The position numbers were made by a program, and so were the translations under genes. The notes under the pieces are model-generated. The model had not been told where the DNA came from. It was given only the letters and a program-made list of their open reading frames with translations, and did no database searches. From Pacificitalea manganoxidans (GTDB taxonomy: Bacteria > Pseudomonadota > Alphaproteobacteria > Rhodobacterales > Rhodobacteraceae): DNA of 64,000 nucleotides. The stretch spans positions 620,001 through 684,000 of the forward strand of contig NZ_CP021404.1 in assembly GCF_002504165.1 (NCBI RefSeq), given 5' to 3'. Position 1 is the first letter of the stretch. Each line of letters begins with the position of its first letter. Below are positions 43,678-52,061 of this stretch, one piece after another.

Positions 43678-44103
43678 GACCCGGCAGGTCCTCGCTTGCA
43701 GCTGTTCCAGTATCGGCAGCCCGGCATCGCCGCATCGCGGGGCGTCGCAGGCCGGTCCGGGCAGCGCTGCTGGCCGCAATGCCATGCCGCGCCGCGCGTC
43801 GGGGCGGCGGTGTGTCACCACGCCAGCCCCGTTCGGACCTGCGAAAGGATAGGCTGACGCCGCCGGGTTTCAACCGGAATGCTGCGCAGCGGCATGGCGC
43901 GGGACCGCTCCGGCGGCAGGGCAGGGCCCCGTCCGCCACGCGCAGGCAGGCAGGAGCGCGCCCGCTGCGTGCTGCCTAAAATGTGAGCGTTAACGGAACG
44001 GACCCGCCCGATAGGGTCGCTCGCGGCGTCTCGGACCTGTCATGGCAACCGCGCCGCGCGCCCTTATGCCAGTGTTGTCCGCCTAATCCCGCCTCGCGAC
44101 CGC
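43678..44103. other. intergenic region upstream of gpsA, no gene seen
   Basis: A 426-bp GC-rich stretch between the gpsA start and the btuD stop. It must contain the promoter of the gpsA-ggpP-ggpS operon (minus strand), but I could not pick out a convincing -35/-10 pair. No conserved small ORF or hairpin stands out. Confidence 0.5.
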
Positions 44104-44880
44104 TCAGCGGGGCACCACCCGCAGCGGGGCGAAAACCGGCCCCTCCGGTCCGATCTCGAAATGCGCGGCGATCCCGAACACCTGCGCCAGCAAATCGGGC
44201 CGCAGCACCGCCTCCGGCGCGCCATCGGCGACGATCCGGCCCTGATCCAGCATCACCAGCCGCGTGCAATGCCGCGCCGCCAGCCCCAGATCGTGTAGCG
44301 ACAGGATCACCGCGTGGCCTGCTTCTCGCGCCAACGCGGCGAATGTCTCCATCACCGCGATCTGGTGGCCGGGGTCCAGCCCCGCGACCGGCTCATCCGC
44401 CATCAGCAGCGGCGCTTCCTGCGCCAGCGCCCGCGCGATCAGCACCCGGGCCTGTTCGCCGCCCGACAGCCGCGTGGCGACCCGGTCGCGCATCTCGGTC
44501 AGACCCAGCCGCGTCAGCGCCGCCTCCACCGCTGCCCCGTCGCGGGCCGGGTCGCGGGGATGCGCCACGCGCCCCAAGCCGACCAGATCAGCCACCGTTA
44601 CCGGCCACGCGATTTCCCGCGCTTGCGGCAGCCACGCGGCGCGCCGGGCCCGCGCGGCGGCGGGCAGGGCGGACAGATCGCTGGTCCCGGTGGCAGGCAG
44701 CAGCCCCAGCGCGGCGCGCAGCAGCGATGTCTTGCCCGCGCCATTCGGCCCGATCAGCCCGACCATCTCGCCCGCGCGCAGCTCCAGCGTCACATCGTCG
44801 ACCGCCAGCCGCCGCCCGCCACGCCCGCGCCGCACGCTTAGCCGCTCCAGCCGCAGCAGGGTGTCATCGGGGCCGGTCAT
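44104..44880 (-). CDS. btuD: cobalamin ABC transporter ATPase BtuD
   Basis: A 258-aa FepC/BtuD-type ATPase with Walker A GPNGAGKTSLLRAALGLL, signature RLSGGEQARVLIARALAQEAPLLMADEPVAGLDPGH (Walker B within) and switch LSLHDLGLAARHC. It is the last gene of btuBFCD, overlapping btuC by 4 bp. Metal-siderophore or heme use is excluded mainly by the cobalamin riboswitch at the head of the operon. Confidence 0.9.
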   Translation of the reverse strand: MTGPDDTLLRLERLSVRRGRGGRRLAVDDVTLELRAGEMVGLIGPNGAGKTSLLRAALGLLPATGTSDLSALPAAARARRAAWLPQAREIAWPVTVADLVGLGRVAHPRDPARDGAAVEAALTRLGLTEMRDRVATRLSGGEQARVLIARALAQEAPLLMADEPVAGLDPGHQIAVMETFAALAREAGHAVILSLHDLGLAARHCTRLVMLDQGRIVADGAPEAVLRPDLLAQVFGIAAHFEIGPEGPVFAPLRVVPR

Positions 44881-45863
44881 GCCTCGCTCCGGGTCTTGTA
44901 GATCAGATGCAGGAACAGCGGCGCACCCAGCAGGGCCATCACCACGCCCAGCTTCAGATCGCGCTCCGGCAGCACTACGCGCACCGCGATATCGGCGGCC
45001 AGCACCAGCGCCGCCCCGCCCAAGCCCGACGCCCAGAGCAGCCGCGCGGGCCGCGCGCCGACCAGCGGACGCAGCAGATGCGGCACCACCAAGCCGACAA
45101 AACCGATCGCCCCTGTCACCGCCGTCACCGCCCCGACCGAGGCCGCAACCCCGCCCACCAGCAACAGCCGCGTCAGCGCCAGATTGATCCCCAGCGCCGC
45201 CGCCGCATCCTCGCCCAGCGTCAGCGCGTCGAGCCCCCGCGCCGTCACCGCGATCATGCCCCAGCCCACAGCCACGAAGGGCAGCGCCAGCCAGACATGC
45301 AGCATGGAGCGGTCCGCCAGCGATCCCATCATCCAGTAGATGATTTCGCTCGCCGCGAACGGGTTCGGCGACAGGTTCAGCACCAGCGAGGTCAGCGCCC
45401 CGGCCATCGCCGACACCGCGATCCCGGCGAGGATCAGGACCAGCGACGCGCCGCCCGGTCCCGCCAGCCACAGCAGCAGCGCCACGCCCAGCGCCGCACC
45501 GCCCAGCGCCGCCAGCGGCAGCCCCATCGCAAAGGCCGCCGACAGCCCGGTATGGATCGCCAGCACCGCGCCCAGCGCCGCCATGCCGGATATGCCCACC
45601 AGCCCCGGCTCGGCCAGCGGGTTGCGCAGATAGCCCTGCAACGCCGCGCCCGCCACGCCTAGCGTGCCGCCGGTCAGCACCGCCAGCAGGGCGCGCGGCA
45701 GACGAATGTCGCGCAGGATCAGCGGCAGCGGCCCCTCGCCGCCCAGCAGCAGCGCCCGCAGCGCCTCGACCGGGCCGGTCGCCGCGGGCCCGGTGATGAG
45801 CGACGCGACGAACAGCATCACGCAGAGGCTCGTCAGCAGCGCAAACAGCAGCGCGGGCTTCAT
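44877..45863 (-). CDS. btuC: cobalamin ABC transporter permease BtuC
   Basis: A 328-aa FecCD-family permease with about ten helices. Family blocks: LRDIRLPRALLAVLTGGTLGVAGAALQGYLRNPLAEPGLVGISGMAALGAVLA, LVLILAGIAVSAMAGALTSLVL and AVTGAIGFVGLVVPHLLRPLVGARPARLLWASGLGGAALVLAADIAVR. The 5' end overlaps btuF and the 3' end overlaps btuD, each by 4 bp, so the three are tightly coupled. Confidence 0.92.
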   Translation of the reverse strand: MKPALLFALLTSLCVMLFVASLITGPAATGPVEALRALLLGGEGPLPLILRDIRLPRALLAVLTGGTLGVAGAALQGYLRNPLAEPGLVGISGMAALGAVLAIHTGLSAAFAMGLPLAALGGAALGVALLLWLAGPGGASLVLILAGIAVSAMAGALTSLVLNLSPNPFAASEIIYWMMGSLADRSMLHVWLALPFVAVGWGMIAVTARGLDALTLGEDAAAALGINLALTRLLLVGGVAASVGAVTAVTGAIGFVGLVVPHLLRPLVGARPARLLWASGLGGAALVLAADIAVRVVLPERDLKLGVVMALLGAPLFLHLIYKTRSEA

Positions 45864-46780
45864 TGCGCGGCCTCGGATGTCGTGGGGGGGAGCGCCGCGC
45901 GGCGCGCCGCCAATGTCCGCACCGCATCCAGCACCCGGATGGTGCCGCAGACCCAATCGGCATCGCCGCGCCCGCGCAGGGTGCCTGCGGCGTTGAGCGC
46001 GGCAATGGCAGGGTGGGTCATGATCTCCTCGGCGCGGGAGGCACCGGGATAGGCCGTGCCGGTCAGCACCATGTCGGGTGCGGCCATCACCAGCAATTCC
46101 AGCGGCAGCGCACCGCCATAGGCCAGACCCATCTCGCCCGCGATATTGTCGAACCCCGCCGCGCGGATGATGTCGCCGCCCAGCGTCTCGGTTCCGGTGG
46201 TGTAGCCATTGGCGTTGTAGATGGCGAGCCGCGGACGCCCCGCCCCAGCCGCCCCGACCTTTGCCGCCCCGACTCCTTCCGCCCCGTCTCCTTCCGCCTC
46301 AACCCCCGCGATGCCGTCGCTCAGCGCGGCCAGATCGGCCTGAAACGCCGCCGCCATCGCTCGGGCCTGCGGCGCGCGGCCCAGCAATGTGCCGATCTCC
46401 ATGATCCGGTCGGGAATGTCGCTTAGCCGGTCGGCGGGGGCGATGCGCGCCACGCGTAGGCCCAGCCGCTCCAGCATCGACAGCGTCAGGTCATGCCCCC
46501 AGACCCCCGCCAACACCAGATCGGGCCGCATGAGGTATATCTCCTCCGCGCCGCCGTGATTGACGGGATAGGCCGCGGCCTCCTCCGCCAGTGCCGAGAT
46601 CAGCGGATCGCGCGCCACATGGCTGACAGAAATCAGTTGCCCCGGCGCGGCCAGCATCATCGCCAGCTGGTCGGTGCACAGGTTCATCGACACCACGCGG
46701 GCAGGTGGGACCACCTCCTGCCCGGCGTGGGCCGAATGGAACGGCAGCGCCAGCCCGAAGACCAGCGCGACCGCTCGCAT
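45860..46780 (-). CDS. btuF: cobalamin ABC transporter periplasmic binding protein BtuF
   Basis: A 306-aa protein with signal peptide MRAVALVFGLALPFHSAHAG, then RVVSMNLCTDQLAMMLAAPGQLISVSHVARDP, typical of BtuF-type cluster A-II binding proteins. Around residues 158-182 it has an Ala/Gly/Glu-rich insertion (VEAEGDGAEGVGAAKVGAAG) encoded by near-repeats of about 15-18 bp, which most relatives would lack. It delivers vitamin B12 to BtuCD. It starts 8 bp after the btuB stop. Confidence 0.9.
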   Translation of the reverse strand: MRAVALVFGLALPFHSAHAGQEVVPPARVVSMNLCTDQLAMMLAAPGQLISVSHVARDPLISALAEEAAAYPVNHGGAEEIYLMRPDLVLAGVWGHDLTLSMLERLGLRVARIAPADRLSDIPDRIMEIGTLLGRAPQARAMAAAFQADLAALSDGIAGVEAEGDGAEGVGAAKVGAAGAGRPRLAIYNANGYTTGTETLGGDIIRAAGFDNIAGEMGLAYGGALPLELLVMAAPDMVLTGTAYPGASRAEEIMTHPAIAALNAAGTLRGRGDADWVCGTIRVLDAVRTLAARRAALPPTTSEAAQ

Positions 46781-46787
46781 CAAACGA

Positions 46788-48704
46788 TCAGAACGCCGCA
46801 CGCACGCCCACATAGACCGCACGGTCCGAGGTGCCGTAGCCGGTGATCGTCTGATATTCCTCGTCAAAGAGGTTCTCCACCCGCAGGTAGGCCTCTGCGC
46901 TGTCGGTGATGTCATAGGTGATCTGCGCATCGACACGGGTCCAGTCATCCAGCGGCTCCAGCGCGCTGCTGTACGTAACAGGATTATAGACCGGATCCAC
47001 AACATCGGCATTATGCGTCACCGTCACCCGACCCCGCAAACGGGCGCTCAATTCCGCGTCCACGCCCAGCGTTAGATCATGGCGTGGCACCCGTGCCAGC
47101 CGGTCGCCATTGCGATCCTCGGTTTCAGTGTAGGTGTAGTTCGCGACTAGATCCACTGTGGGGGTGATCGCCACGCCGGCTGAGAGCTCCAGCCCCTCGA
47201 CTGTGGTGCGGCCCTCGACCTGATTATAGCCGGAGACGCTGGTGTCGTAGGTGATCAGATCGTCGATCTCGGTGCGGAACGCGGTGGCGCGGACAAAGCC
47301 GTCATTTGCAAACCGCTTCTCGATTCCGAGCTCAAAACTTTCGCTGCGCTCGGGGTCCAGATCCTCATTGCCATAAGAACTATCATAAAGTTCGTAAAGC
47401 GACGGCGCCCGGAACCCGGTGCCATAGGCGGCGCGCAGGATCAGGTCATCGGCGGGACGCCACGCGGCGGCCAGACGGCCGGTGGTGGCGGCACCGAAAT
47501 CGCTGGTGTCGTCGTGGCGCAGGGACAAAGACAGGTCCAGATCGCTGCGCGGTGCCCAAAGCGCCTGCGCATAGACACCGGTGGTGGTGCGGTCTTCTTC
47601 GACACCGTTCGACTCGGTGGTTTCGTCGGTCCGGTCGGCCCCGAATACCAGCTCCAGTTCCGGCGTGATCTGCGCCACGCCTTTATAGGCCAGTTCCTCG
47701 CGCGTGCCGAGATAATCATAGGCGAATGGACCAAACCATGTCCCGGTCAGGTCGCGGTCGATCTCGTAGCGGCTGACCGACAGTTCATGTTCGATCACGT
47801 CGCCTTGGATTTCCGCAAACAGGCGCACGCCGTTGCTGTCGGCGGTGGTCACGTCATCGGGGCTGCCATCGCCATCCTCGCCCGCGCCTTCGTCATAGTC
47901 GTAGGTCGTGTCCTGCAGGAAGCCCGCGATCCCGATCCGCACCGCGTCGGTCAACTGATGCGCACCGTAAAACGACAGGCGCGTGGCCTCGTAGCCGTCT
48001 TCCTCGCCATTGCCGTCATTCTCGTCGGCGGCAGAGAACCCGTCGGAAATCACATGGTTGATGCTAAAGGCCAGTTCGGTGCCGCCGTCGCGGATCGCCA
48101 GATTGTAGCCTTGGCGATAGGTGCCATAGCTGCCCGCCTCGGCAGACACTTCATGGGTCACGCCATCCTCGGTCGGGCGGTGCGAGGTGATGTCGAGCAC
48201 GCCGGTGATCGCCTCGGAGCCGTAAAGCGCCGATTGGCTGCCCTTCAGCAGTTCCAGCTTCGACACCGCGCCGGTGGTCAGCTGACCAAAGTCGAAATAG
48301 GTCTGTGTGCCCGACGGGTCGCTGACATCGATGCCATCGACGCGCACGGCCAGATAGGCCCCGGCCAGACCGCGCACGCGCAGTTGCGACGCCTGTCCCA
48401 GCCCGCCGGAGGCCGACACCGACACGCCCGGCTCAAAGGCCAGAATCTCGGCCACGGTGGCGACGGGGGCGCTTTCGATCTGCGCCTCCTCGACGATCTC
48501 GACGGTGGAGCCGGTGCGCTCCGCGTCGGTTTCGGTGCGGTTGGCGGTGACGGTGATCTCATCCAGTTCGATCACGGCCTGCGCGGCCAGCGGCGCGCCG
48601 GAACCCAGCAGCGCGGCAACAGCCGTGCCACCCAAAAGCATCAGGCGCGAAGAGCGGCGCGGCGCGGCGGCGGTGAAACCACCAGCGAAACGGGGGGTCA
48701 TCAT
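46788..48704 (-). CDS. btuB: TonB-dependent cobalamin receptor BtuB
   Basis: A 638-aa outer membrane receptor. After a signal peptide (LLGGTAVAALLGSGAPLAAQA) it has a TonB box-like DEITVTANRTETDAERTGS, a plug domain (SQLRVRGLAGAYLAVRVDGIDVSDPSG and LELLKGSQSALYGSEAITGVLDI), then a barrel rich in Asp/Glu/Asn loops. It ends with GVRAAF, whose terminal Phe marks outer membrane barrels. It imports B12 using TonB energy. Expression is controlled by the cobalamin riboswitch just upstream. First gene of btuBFCD. Confidence 0.94.
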   Translation of the reverse strand: MMTPRFAGGFTAAAPRRSSRLMLLGGTAVAALLGSGAPLAAQAVIELDEITVTANRTETDAERTGSTVEIVEEAQIESAPVATVAEILAFEPGVSVSASGGLGQASQLRVRGLAGAYLAVRVDGIDVSDPSGTQTYFDFGQLTTGAVSKLELLKGSQSALYGSEAITGVLDITSHRPTEDGVTHEVSAEAGSYGTYRQGYNLAIRDGGTELAFSINHVISDGFSAADENDGNGEEDGYEATRLSFYGAHQLTDAVRIGIAGFLQDTTYDYDEGAGEDGDGSPDDVTTADSNGVRLFAEIQGDVIEHELSVSRYEIDRDLTGTWFGPFAYDYLGTREELAYKGVAQITPELELVFGADRTDETTESNGVEEDRTTTGVYAQALWAPRSDLDLSLSLRHDDTSDFGAATTGRLAAAWRPADDLILRAAYGTGFRAPSLYELYDSSYGNEDLDPERSESFELGIEKRFANDGFVRATAFRTEIDDLITYDTSVSGYNQVEGRTTVEGLELSAGVAITPTVDLVANYTYTETEDRNGDRLARVPRHDLTLGVDAELSARLRGRVTVTHNADVVDPVYNPVTYSSALEPLDDWTRVDAQITYDITDSAEAYLRVENLFDEEYQTITGYGTSDRAVYVGVRAAF

Positions 48705-48866
48705 TGTCTGTCCCTTTCAGATCCGCCACGGGCTCTCGGGCACGTTTTGGCGGTCCAATAGTGTAAATGTCGCGGACGAGGACGATCCTCTCCCGCAGAC
48801 GATGCACGCCACCTCTACGGAAGAACCGTTATCCCAAGCGCACCCCGCGCCCGGATCGGGTGATCG

Positions 48867-49060
48867 GCTTCGGCAGGTCTCCTGACTTGCGGGTCATCGC
48901 GGTGCCGGGCCTTCCCGGACCTCAACAGGTCCAGTGGCATGTTCCGGCCTCGCTCTCCGCCTACAGTTGCGGGGGCAGTCGCGGCATGGGGCAGAAAACC
49001 TGCCCGTCACCGCATTCCCTTTTCATCGGTCGGATTGCGCCGACCGAACCGAAGCATCCT
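48867..49060 (-). ncRNA. cobalamin (B12) riboswitch controlling btuBFCD
   Basis: On the minus strand the conserved elements appear in order: GGGAATGCGGTGA, CCGCGACTGCCCCCGCAACTGTA, GCCACTGG, GGGAAGGCCCGG and the B12 box AGTCAGGAGACCTGCC (about 48872-48888). This is the classic core of the cobalamin riboswitch, which represses btuB when adenosylcobalamin is plentiful. The box ends about 165 bp before the btuB start, leaving room for an expression platform. Confidence 0.96.
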
Positions 49061-49236
49061 TGTCCTAGCCCTCCGCCCCGCCGCGATCAAGCTGTGCAAG
49101 GGTCGTAGACGCTTCGTGACCCGACGATCCACCGAGTGCGGAGATTTTTTGCAACACCGCCCCGCCGGGCTGCGGATCGGGGGCAGGGCGGGCGCGATCC
49201 CTTGTCATCCGCGCGGGCAGGGGGGTTAATCGCGGG

Positions 49237-51087
49237 ATGCACCCGCCCCCACGCCCAGCAAACCGGACCTTGCCCGCCTTGACCGACGCCCGCGCCCAGC
49301 CCGCCATCAGCCCGACCTTCGATCAGAAACTCGATGCGCTGCTCGACGTGATCTATCCCGATCACGACCGCGCCGGGCTAAAGCACGACATCCTTGCCGC
49401 GTTCTGGCCCGAAGGCAGCCACCGCCGCCGCCGCGCCCGGATGCCCGGCACCGCGCTCTGGTCCGAACGCGACACGGTGGTCATCACCTACGGCTCCACC
49501 ATCGAAGACGGCCAGCACAAGCCGCTCGATCTGCTGCGCCATTTTCTGGAAACATGGCTGAAGGATGCGATCAACGGCGTGCATATTCTGCCGTTCTTTC
49601 CGTTCACCTCGGATGACGGGTTCGCCGTTACCGATTACCGGGCGGTCAATTCCAACCTTGGCGACTGGACCGACATCGCCCGTATCGGCGCGGATTTCAA
49701 ACTGATGTCGGATCTGGTGCTAAACCATGTCTCGTCGCAAAGCGTGTGGTTCAACGAATACCGCCAAGGCCATCCGCCCTATGACCGCTTCTTTGTCGAA
49801 GCCAGCCCCGATGACGATCTGGACAGCGTCACCCGCCCCCGCACCAGCCCGCTGCTGCGCCGGGTGGATACCGCGATGGGCGAACGCCATGTCTGGTGCA
49901 CCTTCAGCCACGATCAGGTCGATCTGGAGTTTCGCAATCCCGAGGTGCTGCTGGAATTCCTGCGGGTAATGCGGCTGCATATCGATCAGGGCGTGCGCAT
50001 CCTGCGGCTGGATGCGGTGGCGTTCCTGTGGAAGGAAATTGGCACCTCCTGTATTCACCTGCCCCAGACCCATGCGGTCGTGCGGCTGATGCGGCTTTTG
50101 CTGGATTACGCGCAGGAGCCGGTGGTGCTGCTGACCGAAACCAATGTGCCCAATGCCGAGAACCTGAGCTATTTCGGCAACCGCAACGAAGCCCATGCGA
50201 TCTACAATTTCTCGCTGCCGCCGCTGATCCTGAACGCGCTGCTCTGCGGCACGTCCAAACACCTCAACCAATGGCAGATGGCGATGCCGCCCGCGCAGTT
50301 GGGCTGTGCCTATCTCAACTTCTCCGCCTCCCATGACGGGATCGGCATGCGCGGGGTCGAAGGCATCATCCCCGATGACGAAGCGGACGCCATGATCGAC
50401 GCGGTGCGCAGCTTTGGCGGGTTGGTGTCGATGCGCTCCACCCCCGGCGGCGGCCAGCGGCCCTATGAGATCAACATCACCTTCTTCGACGCGATGAAGG
50501 GCACGGTCGCCGGGGCCGATGGCTGGCAGTTCGAGCGGTTCCTCTGCTCCCAGACCATCGTCATGGCGCTGGAGGGCATCCCGGCCTTCTACATCCATTC
50601 GCTGCTGGCCACGCCCAACGACCACACCGGCGTGGAAAAGACCGGCGTCAACCGCGCCATCAACCGCCACCGCTGGCACTATCCCGATCTGGTCGAGCGG
50701 CTCCACGATCCCGAAAGCGACCAGTCCCGCGTGCTGACCGAGATGAAGCGCCGCATCAAGATCCGCCGCGCGCAGAAAGCGTTCCATCCCAACGCCACCC
50801 AGTTCACCATGCAGCTGGGCGAGGCGCTGTTCGGCTTCTGGCGGCAGAGCCTCGACCGCGATCAATCGGTCTTTGCGATCCACAACGTCACCGATACCGA
50901 AGTGCGTATTCCGGCGGTGTCGCTGAACCTGATCGGCGGGGATGCGTGGATCGATCTGCTGACGGGCGAGCGGCTGGACGAAATGGCCGGCGACACAGCC
51001 CCCGACACGCCCCCCTCCGGCGGAGCCGAAATCACCTTCGCGCCCTATCAGTGCCGCTGGATCAGCAACCGCGGCGGGGGGATTTAG
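49237..51087 (+). CDS. GH13_18 sugar phosphorylase (sucrose/glucosylglycerol/glucosylglycerate phosphorylase type)
   Basis: A 616-aa alpha-amylase-fold enzyme. The nucleophile Asp259 lies in RILRLDAVAFLWKEIGT and the acid/base Glu301 in VVLLTETNVPNAEN. Other GH13_18 blocks are GVHILPFFPFTSDDGFAVTDYRAVN, NFSASHDGIGMRGVEGIIP and PAFYIHSLLATPNDHTGVEKTGVNRAINRH. It splits an alpha-glucoside with phosphate into glucose-1-phosphate. Members act on sucrose, glucosylglycerate or glucosylglycerol. Being 5.6 kb from a glucosylglycerol operon, it may recycle that osmolyte. The extra N-terminal tail (about 30 residues) is non-conserved. Confidence 0.82.
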   Translation: MHPPPRPANRTLPALTDARAQPAISPTFDQKLDALLDVIYPDHDRAGLKHDILAAFWPEGSHRRRRARMPGTALWSERDTVVITYGSTIEDGQHKPLDLLRHFLETWLKDAINGVHILPFFPFTSDDGFAVTDYRAVNSNLGDWTDIARIGADFKLMSDLVLNHVSSQSVWFNEYRQGHPPYDRFFVEASPDDDLDSVTRPRTSPLLRRVDTAMGERHVWCTFSHDQVDLEFRNPEVLLEFLRVMRLHIDQGVRILRLDAVAFLWKEIGTSCIHLPQTHAVVRLMRLLLDYAQEPVVLLTETNVPNAENLSYFGNRNEAHAIYNFSLPPLILNALLCGTSKHLNQWQMAMPPAQLGCAYLNFSASHDGIGMRGVEGIIPDDEADAMIDAVRSFGGLVSMRSTPGGGQRPYEINITFFDAMKGTVAGADGWQFERFLCSQTIVMALEGIPAFYIHSLLATPNDHTGVEKTGVNRAINRHRWHYPDLVERLHDPESDQSRVLTEMKRRIKIRRAQKAFHPNATQFTMQLGEALFGFWRQSLDRDQSVFAIHNVTDTEVRIPAVSLNLIGGDAWIDLLTGERLDEMAGDTAPDTPPSGGAEITFAPYQCRWISNRGGGI

Positions 51088-51189
51088 GGCGTAAGGTCGG
51101 GGCAGGGAGAAGCGCCCGCCACACCCTCGGTCCGAACCTACCCGCTTTTCCGTTAACGCAGCGCCCGCCCTAACTACCCCAGCGCAACA

Positions 51190-51893
51190 CCAGCCTGCCC
51201 GTGGGATGGCGCTGCTCCGGTGGAGCGGCGCGCTTTATGCCAGCCAAGTCCCTCTCCGCTCCGAGGTCAGCGTGAGATGACAAAGCGCCATCCCGCCGGG
51301 ACGGGCAGGCGCTCGCTCTCGCGGCCTTCGGCCTTGTTCGCGGGCTAACCCGCGCTGACCGCTCGGCATCCCGCCCGTTAATCCAGCGCCTGCCGTCATC
51401 ACCCCAGCGTAACATCAGCCAACCTGTGGGATGCCGCTCGCCCGGACGGCTTCGCCTCATTCGTGTGCGGATGCGCTGATCTCCAAATGTCGCTGCGCAT
51501 CGTAAAGCCGGGACCGACACGAGCCTGCCCGTGGGGTGGCGCTGCTCCGGTAGATCGGCGCGCTTTATACGAGCCAAACACCTCCCCGCCCAGAGGTCAG
51601 CGTGAGATGTCAAAGCGCCAGCCCGCCGGGACGGGCAGGCGCTCGCCCGCGCGCTTTGCTTGTTCGCGGGCGGGTGCGCTAATCTTCACAGGTCGCTGCG
51701 CATCGTAAAGCCGGGACGGACACCAGCCTGCCCGTGGGATGACGCTGCTACAGTAGAGCGGCGCGCTTTATGGTAGCCACTAACCTCCTCGCTCTAAGGT
51801 AAGCGTGAGATGTCAAAGCGCCAGCCCGCCGGGGCGGGCAGGCGCTCGCTTTCGCGGCCTTCGGCCTTGTCCGAGAGCGGTTGCGCTTAGATC
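51190..51893 (-). repeat. array B of structured intergenic repeats (inverted relative to arrays A and C)
   Basis: Units read on the minus strand, between the phosphorylase and the Atm1-type exporter: about 51190-51352, a degenerate copy (51376-51470), 51498-51682 and 51699-51893. The period of the last two is 203 bp. The third unit has perfect stem 1 arms CGCCCGCG/CGCGGGCG; the last has CGCTCTCG/CGAAAGCG with one mismatch; the first is mispaired. Stem 2 (GCGCCTGCCCG against CGGGC/A-TGGCGC) is kept in all three full units. No credible coding frame or known RNA class seen. Confidence 0.85.
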
Positions 51894-52061
51894 GTCGGAA
51901 CATGCTACGTTGCCGATCTCAACTCGGTGCAGCACCAGCCTACGGGCCACCCCGCCCGGCACCCCCCCCACGACGGAAAACGCACCCCCTCCGCCCACGG
52001 GGTTGCCTTCCCCGTCACCGGCTGCGATTGTCCGGCTCCGCCAGACAGCACGGACATTCCC

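Noticed and set aside
44104-48704. Iron-siderophore or heme uptake operon
   Set aside because: The upstream leader is an unmistakable cobalamin riboswitch, which fixes the operon as B12 uptake.
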